From the NCBI GenBank assembly GCA_022701925.1, contig JAKONM010000036.1, forward strand, positions 1 through 7,810: a DNA stretch of 7,810 nucleotides, written 5' to 3'. Each line of letters opens with the position of its first letter. Positions within the stretch are counted from its first letter, which is position 1. Below, piece after piece: positions 1 through 6,158 of the stretch. This DNA is from Microbacteriaceae bacterium (GTDB lineage: Bacteria; Actinomycetota; Actinomycetes; Actinomycetales; Microbacteriaceae). The notes beneath the pieces are model-generated. The model did not search any database, was not told where the DNA came from, and worked only from the letters and a program-made list of their open reading frames with translations. Both the position numbers and the translations under genes were made by a program.

Positions 1-78
1 GTGGGTCCGCGGGCGGAGGGGGCGGGCCCTGCTGGGAGGGCGGCGAGGTTCCCAGCGCCGGCATGGCAGAACTGTGCG

Positions 79-1176
79 GTGCCCCGCTCGCCCCTCGCCG
101 ACCCGCCCGCCGTGTTCCCGGACGTCCGCCGCATCGCGATCCTGCGCGCGAACGGCGTCGGCGACTACGTGGTGTCGGAGCCCGCGCTGACCGCGATCCG
201 CGACGCCTACCCCGACGCGGAGATCACGCTGCTCGGCGCCGGCCACCACGTCCCCCTGGTGACGAGCCGTCCCTCGCCGGTCGACCGCGTCGTCGTGGTG
301 CCGCCCGTCGCGGGCGTGCGCATCAAGACGGCGGCGCCGGACGCGGACGAGGCGACGATCGAGGCGTGGGCCGCCGAGCAGCGCGAGCACGGCTACGACC
401 TGGCGATCCAGCTGCACGGCGGGGGCGGCAACTCGAACCGGCTGCTGCTGCGGCTCGGCGCCCGCACCACGGTCGGGGCCGCGACGCCGGACGCGCCGAA
501 GCCCGACCGCTGGGTGCCCTACACGGCCTTCCAGCACGACACCCTGCGCTGGCTCGAGGTCGCCGCCGCAGCCGGCGCGCACGGCGCCCGCCTCGACCCG
601 CGCATCGCCGTGACCGAGGAGGACCTGGCCGCATCGCGCGCCGTCGTGCCTGAGACCGATGCCCCGCTGGTGGTCGTGCACCCCGGCGCGAGCGACCCGC
701 GCCGCTGCTACCCCGAGGACCGGCTGGGCCGTGTCGCCCGCGCGCTGGCCGACCGCGGGGCCCGGGTCGTGGTCGTCGGTGGCGCCGACGAGGGCGAGCG
801 GGTCGCGAAGGTGGCGGGCGGCTTCGGCGGCGACGTCGAGACCGTGATCGGGGGCTTGACCCTGCCGGGCCTGGTGGGGCTGCTGGCGCGGGCGGACCTG
901 ATGATCGGCAACGACTCCGGACCCCGCCACCTGGCCGGAGCCGTCGGCACCCCCACGGTCGCGGTGTTCACCTACGCGAACCTCGCCGACGTCGCACCGC
1001 TGACCCGCGCCTGGCACCGCGTGCTGGTGTCGTGGCACGGCGGGTGCCGCGTCTGCGGCAGGCGGGTGCTGGAGGGCTGGTGCGACCACGACGCCTCCGC
1101 GACGCACGACGTGCCCGAGGCCGACGTGCTGGCGGCCGCCCTCGACCTGTGGGAGCAGCGCCTGCCCGCCGCTTGA
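79..1176 (+). CDS. Glycosyltransferase family 9 (heptosyltransferase-like) protein
   Basis: Predicted GT-B fold glycosyltransferase of family GT9 (ADP-heptose:LPS heptosyltransferase superfamily), which moves an NDP-activated sugar onto a growing glycan at the cytoplasmic side of the membrane. Numbered from the GTG at 79 (365 aa): the N-terminal Rossmann strand and loop ILRANGVGDYV at about 21-31, typical of GT9; VVHPGAS around 199-205 opening the second domain; and GNDSGPRH at 277-284, the donor-nucleotide loop. A C-terminal C-x2-C-x8-C-x-H cluster lies at C323, C326, C335 and H337. The frame is open back to base 1, but bases 1-78 use codons avoided later (AGG, CCT, GGT, GCA, TGT), whereas from 79 almost every codon ends in G or C. 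I therefore place the start at 79; the GTG at 112 is the alternative. No clear Shine-Dalgarno is seen. Donor and acceptor are unknown. It converges on the GH3 gene. Confidence 0.85.
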   Translation: MPRSPLADPPAVFPDVRRIAILRANGVGDYVVSEPALTAIRDAYPDAEITLLGAGHHVPLVTSRPSPVDRVVVVPPVAGVRIKTAAPDADEATIEAWAAEQREHGYDLAIQLHGGGGNSNRLLLRLGARTTVGAATPDAPKPDRWVPYTAFQHDTLRWLEVAAAAGAHGARLDPRIAVTEEDLAASRAVVPETDAPLVVVHPGASDPRRCYPEDRLGRVARALADRGARVVVVGGADEGERVAKVAGGFGGDVETVIGGLTLPGLVGLLARADLMIGNDSGPRHLAGAVGTPTVAVFTYANLADVAPLTRAWHRVLVSWHGGCRVCGRRVLEGWCDHDASATHDVPEADVLAAALDLWEQRLPAA

Positions 1177-1249
1177 GCCGCGTCGCGCTGCGCCATGCAG
1201 GAGCGACCGCTCACTGGACGCGAAGCGGCTGCGTCGCCGCATCGACCGA

Positions 1250-1273
1250 GCCGCTGGCCGTCGAGCGAGCCGG
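1250..1273 (+). repeat. Imperfect direct repeat, copy 1 (partner at 1381-1404)
   Basis: The 24 bases from 1250 match those from 1381 at 21 positions; both contain GCCGCTGG and CGTCGAGCG in the same register. Similarity continues weakly upstream (CATCGACCGAG against CGTCGATTCAG). The copies are 131 bases apart. Both sit at the 3' arm of a hairpin (1224-1255 and 1346-1387), so the interval may hold two diverged copies of one structured unit. Confidence 0.4.
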
Positions 1274-1279
1274 AGGCCC

Positions 1280-1307
1280 CGAGGTCGCGAGTCCTCACGC
1301 GACCTCG
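1280..1307. repeat. Perfect 10-bp stem-loop, possible bidirectional terminator
   Basis: CGAGGTCGCG (1280-1289) and its exact complement CGCGACCTCG (1298-1307) are separated by an 8-nt loop. The stem lies 104 bases past the stop of the upstream GT9 gene and 171 bases past the stop of the converging GH3 gene, a suitable place for a shared transcription end. There is no run of T on either side, so it is not a classical intrinsic terminator. T-poor terminators are common in GC-rich actinobacteria, but the role here is an inference. Confidence 0.4.
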
Positions 1308-1345
1308 TCCCGGACCTCTTGCAGACGGACTGCTGACTCGATCCG

Positions 1346-1387
1346 CAGCGGCAGACCCGACGCGGCGAGGCGTCGATTCAGCCGCTG
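1346..1387. repeat. Two-stage hairpin with symmetric internal loop
   Basis: Outer arms CAGCGGC (1346-1352) and GCCGCTG (1381-1387) pair over 7 bp. After a 5x5 internal loop (AGACC / ATTCA), inner arms CGACGC (1358-1363) and GCGTCG (1370-1375) pair over 6 bp around a 6-nt loop. GATCCGCAG sits across the 5' edge of the left arm. This recalls the GATCCGCAG, spacer, CGACACGCC order of the elements at 5417-5518 and 6159-6260, but the spacer is one base longer and the match is too short to call it a third copy. Confidence 0.45.
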
Positions 1388-1404
1388 GGCGTCGAGCGGG
1401 CCAG
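1381..1404 (+). repeat. Imperfect direct repeat, copy 2 (partner at 1250-1273)
   Basis: Second copy of the 24-base direct repeat, differing from the first at three positions. It overlaps the 3' arm of the hairpin at 1346-1387 and the left edge of the palindrome at 1397-1412. Confidence 0.4.
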
Positions 1405-1412
1405 CTGGCCCG
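1397..1412. repeat. Perfect 16-bp palindrome
   Basis: CGGGCCAGCTGGCCCG is a perfect palindrome with no central spacer, located 65 bases beyond the GH3 stop codon. It is immediately followed by more self-complementary GC-rich sequence (CCCGGGCCCG near 1425-1434). It could be a dimeric protein-binding site or just part of the hairpin-rich interval. No function can be assigned. Confidence 0.4.
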
Positions 1413-1477
1413 ATGGTCGAGTCGCCCGGGCCCGCGCGAGTCCGCGGCCGGACCGCGCGACCGTCTGCAGCGGGCCC

Positions 1478-3637
1478 TCACCCGCGGCGCAGCGGCGCGC
1501 CGTCCGCGAAGCCGGACGGGCTGTGCGGTGCCGCGACCACGCGCCAGTCGCCCGGGCGCGGGGACCAGGTGCGGGTCGCGGGATCGCGCTGCAGGGTCGG
1601 GCCGGCGTCCAGCGGCACGTCCACGACCGCCTCCTGCCCCGGGTCCACGTCGACGCGCGCGAAGCCCAGCAGCTGCGCCACCGGCCGGCGGGCGGAGGCG
1701 TCGGCCGCGTAGACCTGGGCGACCGCGGAGGTGCGCCGGGCGCCCGGGTTGCGCACCCGCACCCGCGCGGTGCCGCCGTCCGCGGACAGGGAGTGCTCCT
1801 CGAGCCGGAACTCGCAGGCCGCCCAGCCCAGCCCGAAGCCGAGGGGGAAGGCGGCCGCGTGCCCGTCTCGGTCCAGGCGCCGCTGGCCCCACCACCGGTC
1901 GTAGGCGGCGGTGCGCGCGCCGGGGTCGAACGGCGGCAGGTGCGCGGCGTCGAGCGGCACCGCGAACGGCAGCCGTCCGGCGGGCTCCTCGACCCCCAGC
2001 AGCACCTCGGCCAGGGCGCGGCCACCCTCCATGCCCGGGTACCAGGCGTGCAGCAGGGCGGGCACGCGGTGCCGCCACGCCTCGGTCAGGATCGCGCTGC
2101 CGCCGATCAGCACGACGACCGTGCGCGGGTTGGCGGCGGCCACCGCGGCGACCAGGCGCTCGTCCTCGGGGCGCAGCCGCAGCGACCGGCGGTCGCCGCC
2201 GCGCACGAAGCGCGCGGCCAGGCGTGCCAGGGCGCTGAGCAGCCAGTGCAGAGGAGGGAGCGTGGAGGCGCTGCCCAGCACCCCTATGTCGACGCCCGCC
2301 GTGACCACGGACTCGCCCTCGTCGTCGTGGTCCATGCCGACGACCACGACCGCGACCTCCGCCTCGAGGGCGGCGGCGACCGCGGCGTCGTGCTCCGTCT
2401 CGTGCACGACCTCCGCCTCGGGCAGCGCCTCCCGCAGCCCCTGCAGCGGCGGGCACTCGGAGGGCGGTCGCACCCGGGACGAGCCGTGGTCGCCCAGGTT
2501 CCCCTCCGCCGCCAGCCGCCCGATCATCGCGACGCGGCGCAGCCCGGCGGGCAGCGGCAGCAGCGGCCGTTCGCCCACGGGCTCGTTCTGCAGCAGCACC
2601 ATGGACCGCGCCGCCACCCGCCGCGCCAGCGCCCGGTGCTCAGGCCCGGCGACCACGTCCGGAGAAGGTGCCTCCGGCGGTCGCGCAGCGTGATGGGCCA
2701 CCACGGTGCGCACGATGCGGCGCGCCGACCGCAGCACGAGGTCCTTCGGCAGGCGCCCGTCCCGCACGGCCGCGGGCAGCGCGCGCGCCCGGCGCAGGCG
2801 CAGCGGCATCTCCACGTCCAGCCCCGCCCGCAGGCTCTCGAGCGCGTCGTGCGTGCCGAAGACCCAGTCGCTGGTGACGAAGCCGGTGAAGCCCCACTCG
2901 TCGCGCAGCACGTCGGTCAGCAGCTCGCCGTGCACGTCGAGCCAGCGGCCGTTGACCGCGTTGTAGGCGCTCATCACCGACTCGGCGCCCGCCTGCACCA
3001 CCGCCTTGAAGTGCGGCAGGTACACCTCGTGCAGGTCGTGCTGCGACACGCGCACGTCCACCTCGAAGCGGGCGTCCTCGATGGAGTTCAGCGCGAAGTG
3101 CTTCACGCAGGCCATCACGTGCGGCCGCAGACCGCGCGTCAGCGCGACGCCCATGCGCGCGGTCAGCACGGGGTCCTCGCCGTAGCACTCCTGCGCCCGG
3201 CCCCAGCCGGGGTGCCTCAGCAGGTTCACGCAGACGGCGGGGGAGTAGTCGCCGCCCTGCGCGCGCGTCTCCAGCCCGATCGCCTCGCCGACCCGCTGCT
3301 CCAGGTCCTGGTCCCAGGTGGCGGCGCGGCCCATCGTCACCGGGAAGCAGGTGGAGGCGCCGACCACGACGCCGCGCGGACCGTCAGCGAAGGCGAACCC
3401 GGGGAAGCCGACGCGGGGCACGGCCGCAGCGACCACCGGAGCGGTGCGGATGCGGCGGGGGATGGAGGGCAGCGCCCGCGCGGGCAGGTCGCCGTCGAGC
3501 AGGCCGAGCAGCTCGCGGTCGGTCATCGCCGCCAGCAGCTCCTCGGCGGCCTCGTCGGCGGTCAGGTCGCCCGCCCGCACGGCGCGGACCAGCCCCTCGT
3601 AGCGCTCCCCGCCCCCTGCGCCGCCACGTCCGCCCAT
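1478..3637 (-). CDS. Glycoside hydrolase family 3 (beta-glucosidase-like)
   Basis: Retaining beta-glycosidase of family GH3, with the three-domain order seen in beta-glucosidases. Numbered from the ATG at 3637 (719 aa): a TIM-barrel domain with substrate-pocket motifs ADGPRG (84-89), RHPGWGRAQECYGEDP (141-156) and KHFA (179-182), and predicted nucleophile D257 in GFVTSDW. Next comes an alpha/beta sandwich from about 345 (SMVLLQN, then GNLGDHGSSRV) with E440 in DDEGES as likely acid/base. A fibronectin-III-like C-terminal domain begins near 595 (FPLGFGLGW, then LLGFARVDVDPGQ). There is no signal peptide, so the enzyme is probably cytoplasmic and acts on imported oligosaccharides or glycosides. 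About 38 residues separate DDEGES from GGDRRSL, where many relatives have only a few. The frame opens 32 codons earlier, to 3733, but that extension looks non-conserved; no strong Shine-Dalgarno decides the start. The sugar specificity cannot be read. Confidence 0.9.
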   Translation of the reverse strand: MGGRGGAGGGERYEGLVRAVRAGDLTADEAAEELLAAMTDRELLGLLDGDLPARALPSIPRRIRTAPVVAAAVPRVGFPGFAFADGPRGVVVGASTCFPVTMGRAATWDQDLEQRVGEAIGLETRAQGGDYSPAVCVNLLRHPGWGRAQECYGEDPVLTARMGVALTRGLRPHVMACVKHFALNSIEDARFEVDVRVSQHDLHEVYLPHFKAVVQAGAESVMSAYNAVNGRWLDVHGELLTDVLRDEWGFTGFVTSDWVFGTHDALESLRAGLDVEMPLRLRRARALPAAVRDGRLPKDLVLRSARRIVRTVVAHHAARPPEAPSPDVVAGPEHRALARRVAARSMVLLQNEPVGERPLLPLPAGLRRVAMIGRLAAEGNLGDHGSSRVRPPSECPPLQGLREALPEAEVVHETEHDAAVAAALEAEVAVVVVGMDHDDEGESVVTAGVDIGVLGSASTLPPLHWLLSALARLAARFVRGGDRRSLRLRPEDERLVAAVAAANPRTVVVLIGGSAILTEAWRHRVPALLHAWYPGMEGGRALAEVLLGVEEPAGRLPFAVPLDAAHLPPFDPGARTAAYDRWWGQRRLDRDGHAAAFPLGFGLGWAACEFRLEEHSLSADGGTARVRVRNPGARRTSAVAQVYAADASARRPVAQLLGFARVDVDPGQEAVVDVPLDAGPTLQRDPATRTWSPRPGDWRVVAAPHSPSGFADGAPLRRG

Positions 3638-3756
3638 CCCGGAAGCCTGACAGGTCGGCGCCGGAGAGAAGGCGCCGTCCGCGGGTGCCCCCTTCCGGTG
3701 CCCGACGTCCGGCCGGCTCCCAGACACGGGCATCGGCGAGACGGCACGATGCGGGC
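3638..3756. promoter_or_regulatory. Divergent intergenic region between GH3 and YagU-like genes
   Basis: The 119 bases separate two divergent starts, so promoters for both directions should lie here or just inside the genes. I see no convincing -35/-10 pair and no strong Shine-Dalgarno on either side. One hairpin stands out: CGGCGCC (3656-3662) and GGCGCCG (3671-3677) pair over 7 bp around GGAGAGAA, in the presumed leader of the GH3 gene. If the GH3 start is instead at 3733, most of this interval is coding. Confidence 0.35.
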
Positions 3757-4365
3757 ATGAAGACTCCCTTCGGCCTGCTGGACCTGTCCGCCCCGGAGAG
3801 CCGCCGACCCGGCGCCGCGCTGGCCGCCGGCCTGGTCGCGGGCCTCAGCTCCGGCGCGATCAAGATGGCGTGGGAGGCGTTCCTGCCCCCGCGCAAGCCG
3901 GGCCGCGAGGTGCCGCCCGTCACCCTGCTGAAGAACAACGGCGCCGACCCCGACGAGTTGACGTACACCTACAACGGCAACGAGGTGCCGTGGGGCGTGC
4001 TGTCGGTGCACTTCGGCTTCTCCGTGGTCACCGTGGCGGCCTACTCCGTGCTGGCGGAGTACTTCCCCAAGGTGAAGCTGTGGGGCGGCGCCGCCTACGG
4101 CATCGGCGCCTTCCTGGTCGCGCACGAGGTGCTGCTGCCGAAGCAGGGCCTCAGCCCCGCGGCGAAGGACCTGCCGGCCGAGGAGCACGTCTCCGAGCTG
4201 CTGGGTCACGTCCTGTGGATGTGGGAGGCGGAGGTGGTGCGGCGCAGCGTGCGCCAGATGCTCACGAACACGCCGGACGCCGAGACCCGCGAGGCCGCGC
4301 TGCGCAACCTGGGCGACACCGCCCGCGCGGGCGCCGGCCAGGTCCTCTCCCGCTTCAAGCGCTGA
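3757..4365 (+). CDS. YagU/DUF1440 family membrane protein
   Basis: A 202-aa integral membrane protein recognisable as a relative of Escherichia coli YagU (DUF1440). The shared pattern runs the full length: K36 and E40 followed by LPPR (43-46), a histidine in the second membrane segment (H85), AEYFPKVKLW (100-109), GLSP (131-134), DLP (138-140), SELLGHVLWMW (146-156), and E159 with RR (162-163). Likely membrane segments are at about 19-38, 80-99, 108-127 and 145-160. E. coli YagU is an inner-membrane protein linked to acid resistance, but its biochemical role is not settled, so none is assigned here. The ATG at 3757 is preferred because the earlier in-frame extension is Arg/Pro-rich and not family-like. 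No clear ribosome site is visible. The stop lies 5 bases before the next GTG, implying cotranscription with the following GT9 gene. Confidence 0.85.
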   Translation: MKTPFGLLDLSAPESRRPGAALAAGLVAGLSSGAIKMAWEAFLPPRKPGREVPPVTLLKNNGADPDELTYTYNGNEVPWGVLSVHFGFSVVTVAAYSVLAEYFPKVKLWGGAAYGIGAFLVAHEVLLPKQGLSPAAKDLPAEEHVSELLGHVLWMWEAEVVRRSVRQMLTNTPDAETREAALRNLGDTARAGAGQVLSRFKR

Positions 4366-4370
4366 CCGCC

Positions 4371-5396
4371 GTGCCCAGGCGGGTGCTCGTCGTCCGGCTG
4401 GACAGCATGGGCGACGTGCTGATGGCCGGCCCGGCCGTGCGCGCCGTCGCGGCGGCGGACACGGAGGTCTGGCTGCTGGCCGGCCCGCGCGGTCGGTCCG
4501 CTGCCCGGCTGCTGCCCGGCGTCGACCACCTGCGGGTGCTGGGCGTGCCGTGGATCACCGCGGTCGACCGCCCGGTCGACGCGGCGATGGTCGCCGAGCT
4601 GGACGCGATCGTGGAGGAGGCGCGGCCGGACGAGGCGATCATCCTCACCGCGGCGCACCAGTCGCCGCTGCCGATCGCGCTGCTGCTGCGCCTGGCCGGC
4701 GTGCCCGTGATCCGCGGCGCGTCGGTCGAGGCGTCCGCCGGGCTGCTCGACGGCCGGTGGATCCCCGGCGAGGCGTTCCCGGAGGACGTCCCGGAGCCCG
4801 AGCGCAACCTGGCGATCGTGCGGCTGTCGGGCTACGACCTGCCGGAGGGCGACGACGGGCGGCTGCACGTGGACCTGCCCTCCGAGCGGCCCGCGGCGCT
4901 CGACCGGCTGCCCGCCTCCTACGTCGCCGTCCACCCGGGCGCCCAGTACCCGGCGCGCGAGTACCCGGCCGGGCACTTCGCCGAGGTGGTGCGGCTGCTG
5001 ACGCAGGCGGGGCACGCCGTGGCGGTGACGGGCGGCGATCACGAGCGGGCGCTGACCGCGCAGGTCGCGGGCGGCTCCGGCGTGGATCTGGGCGGCGCGC
5101 TCGACCTGGTCGGCACGGCGCAGGTGCTGGCCGGGGCGTCGGTCGTGATCGTCGGCAACACCGGGCCCGCGCACCTGGCCGCCGCGGTCGGCGCCCCGAT
5201 CGTCAGCCTCTTCTCCGCGGTGGTCGACCCGGAGCGCTGGGCGCCCTACGGGGTGCCCGTCGAGCTGCTGGGCGACCGCACGGCCGCCTGCCGCGGCTCC
5301 CGTGCGACGCAGTGCCCGGTGCCCGGCCACCCCTGCCTCACGGGCGTCGTCCCCGCGCAGGTGGTCGCGGCCGCGGAGCGCCTCCTCGCCGGCTGA
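4371..5396 (+). CDS. Glycosyltransferase family 9 (heptosyltransferase-like) protein
   Basis: A second GT9 enzyme (341 aa), predicted to transfer a nucleotide-activated sugar to a cell-surface glycan precursor at the cytoplasmic membrane face. The N-terminus carries the hallmark VVRLDSMGDVLMAGPAVRAV (7-26). The linker to the donor domain has YVAVHPGAQYP (184-194), and the donor loop is VGNTGPAH (261-268). Near the C-terminus is a Cys/His-containing tail: C307, C315, H320 and C322 in CRGSRATQCPVPGHPCL. Start GTG 4371 lies 5 bases after the YagU-like stop and directly precedes the conserved first beta strand. There is no good Shine-Dalgarno, so translation may be coupled to the upstream gene. 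It resembles the GT9 at 79-1176 only in family motifs, so the two are diverged paralogues rather than a recent duplication. Which sugar it uses is unknown; heptose use is the family precedent, not evidence. Confidence 0.9.
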   Translation: MPRRVLVVRLDSMGDVLMAGPAVRAVAAADTEVWLLAGPRGRSAARLLPGVDHLRVLGVPWITAVDRPVDAAMVAELDAIVEEARPDEAIILTAAHQSPLPIALLLRLAGVPVIRGASVEASAGLLDGRWIPGEAFPEDVPEPERNLAIVRLSGYDLPEGDDGRLHVDLPSERPAALDRLPASYVAVHPGAQYPAREYPAGHFAEVVRLLTQAGHAVAVTGGDHERALTAQVAGGSGVDLGGALDLVGTAQVLAGASVVIVGNTGPAHLAAAVGAPIVSLFSAVVDPERWAPYGVPVELLGDRTAACRGSRATQCPVPGHPCLTGVVPAQVVAAAERLLAG

Positions 5397-5416
5397 CCCG
5401 GGCCGGCTCCGCCTCC

Positions 5417-5518
5417 TCGCGGATCCGCAACTCCCTCGCGGATCCGCAGAACGCGCGCGACACGCCGCGTCCTCCTCCGCCGCTCGCGGCGTGTCGCGGA
5501 GCAACTGCGGATCCGCGA
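5417..5518. repeat. Composite palindromic element, copy 1
   Basis: Contains three exact copies of the palindrome GCGGATCCGC, at 5419-5428, 5438-5447 and 5507-5516. The last two are the tips of a long inverted repeat. Arms 5436-5469 and 5485-5518 pair over 14 bp, then a 7x7 unpaired segment, then 13 bp perfect (GCGACACGCCGCG / CGCGGCGTGTCGC) around a 15-nt loop. The element fills the gap between the converging GT9 (stop 5396) and methyltransferase (stop 5542) genes. It could end transcription both ways, although no T-tract is present. CCTCC occurs on both sides (5412-5416, 5520-5524), possibly by chance. It matches 6159-6260 in inverse orientation. Confidence 0.8.
5457..5497. terminator. Central hairpin of copy 1, possible bidirectional terminator
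   Basis: A 13-bp perfect stem (5457-5469 with 5485-5497) with a pyrimidine-rich 15-nt loop lies between two converging genes, 60 bases past the GT9 stop and 45 bases past the methyltransferase stop. Stem strength and position suit a two-way terminator. The lack of a U-run makes this uncertain, as does the presence of the same core upstream of the methyltransferase in copy 2. Confidence 0.35.
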
Positions 5519-5541
5519 ACCTCCGGACCGTGCGGAGGCGG

Positions 5542-6144
5542 TCAGGCGCGGGCGACGAGCAGGCAGTCGCAGGCGAGCCCGCCGTCGACCTCGCGGTCGC
5601 GCCGGCCGCTCAGCTCGGCCGTCAGCCCCGCGGCGACCGCCATCGCAGCGGTCTCATCGGGCGTCGTCCGGATCGCCGGAGACATGGTGCCGGCGAGGCC
5701 CCGCTCGACGTCCAGCCGGTCGTGCCAGATCCCCAGCAGCACCCCGCCGGGCCGCAGGGCACGCGCCGCTGCGCCGATCGCCGCCGCCAGGGCGTCCGGC
5801 GGCAGCTGCAGGTAGCAGAGCACCGCCAGGTCCACGGGCTGCTCGGCCGTCCACGCCGTGACGTCGCCGACAGTCGCGGCGACCGGCAGCCGCCGCAGCG
5901 CCGCCTCCTCGGCCATCCCCGCCACCGCGACCGCGGAGAAGTCGACGGCCTCGACACTCCAGTCGCGCTCGGCCAGCCAGAAGGCGTTGCGCCCCTCGCC
6001 GGCGCCGAGGTCGGCCGCGTGCCCGGTGGCCAGCCCCGCCGCCTGCTCCGCGATCCAGCCGTTCGGCTCGCGGCCCCACAGGCTGCTGCCCTCCGCGGCG
6101 GCGGCGCGGTAGCGCCCCTCCCAGAACTCCTGGCTGCCCGCCAT
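5542..6144 (-). CDS. Class I SAM-dependent methyltransferase (small, TehB-like)
   Basis: A 200-aa soluble methyltransferase. The N-terminus EFWEGRYRAA...WGREPNGW (6-30) is the usual opening of small TehB/thiopurine-type class I enzymes. Motif I is AADLGAGEGRNAFWLA (43-58), forming the SAM-binding glycine loop. The acidic residue at the end of the second strand is D68 in VDFS, GDVTAW follows, and LRPGGVLLGIW marks the later core strand. Substrate is unknown: the family includes enzymes acting on small molecules and on tellurite or thiopurines, and nothing here chooses between them. It is not a DNA methyltransferase by motif. ATG 6144 is chosen because AGGGGAG lies 6 bases upstream; an in-frame ATG at 6186 would run into the palindromic element. 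The gene sits between two inverted copies of that element, downstream of pgi on the same strand. Confidence 0.85.
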   Translation of the reverse strand: MAGSQEFWEGRYRAAAAEGSSLWGREPNGWIAEQAAGLATGHAADLGAGEGRNAFWLAERDWSVEAVDFSAVAVAGMAEEAALRRLPVAATVGDVTAWTAEQPVDLAVLCYLQLPPDALAAAIGAAARALRPGGVLLGIWHDRLDVERGLAGTMSPAIRTTPDETAAMAVAAGLTAELSGRRDREVDGGLACDCLLVARA

Positions 6145-6150
6145 CGGCTG

Positions 6151-6157
6151 CTCCCCT
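6151..6157 (-). promoter_or_regulatory. Shine-Dalgarno of the methyltransferase gene
   Basis: On the minus strand AGGGGAG stands 6 bases before the ATG at 6144. It is the clearest ribosome site in the window and decides the start in favour of 6144. It lies 2-3 bases from the edge of the palindromic element, whose last palindrome is degenerate (GCGGATCCAC). Confidence 0.7.
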
Positions 6158-6158
6158 C

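Larger units (their letters stand above)
1177..1477. other. Structured convergent intergenic region, no gene
   Basis: This 301-base stretch lies between two converging genes. Reading frames across it have no recognisable protein similarity and irregular codon use. It is rich in inverted repeats: a 10-bp perfect stem at 1280-1307, a two-stage hairpin at 1346-1387, a 16-bp palindrome at 1397-1412 and a weaker hairpin at 1224-1255. The inverted pair TGCAGACGG (1320-1328) / CCGTCTGCA (1461-1469) encloses much of the right half, and GACTCGA (1335-1341) / TCGAGTC (1417-1423) nests inside it. It may serve as a bidirectional transcription end, encode a structured RNA, or be a decayed repeat. No U-tract follows any of the stems. 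Confidence 0.5.

Noticed and set aside
1..78. N-terminal extension of the first GT9 from the GTG at base 1
   Set aside because: Codons here are unlike the rest of the gene (AGG, CCT, GGT, GCA, TGT) and the peptide is low-complexity; the change to normal codon use coincides with the GTG at 79. An upstream start cannot be fully excluded because the window begins here.
63..653. Alternative gene from ATG 63 in the frame overlapping the first GT9
   Set aside because: The product is a low-complexity Arg/Ala/Pro-rich stretch without motifs, whereas the GT9 frame has full family motifs and consistent G/C third positions.
1280..1307. Classical intrinsic terminator with U-tract
   Set aside because: The stem is perfect but no T-run follows on either strand, so it is listed only as a hairpin with a possible terminating role.
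972..2456. Long minus-strand frame across the first intergenic region
   Set aside because: It runs antisense to GT9 and in a wrong frame of the GH3 gene, with an Arg/Ala/Gly-rich sequence typical of GC-rich shadow frames.
1523..3760. Long plus-strand frame opposite the GH3 gene
   Set aside because: It is almost the exact mirror of the GH3 coding region, rich in His/Arg/Gln and without domains; the minus strand carries all GH3 catalytic motifs.
5412..5524. Transposon insertion with CCTCC target duplication
   Set aside because: CCTCC flanks copy 1, but it is low-complexity in this GC-rich DNA and copy 2 has no matching exact duplication at its edges; kept only as a remark.
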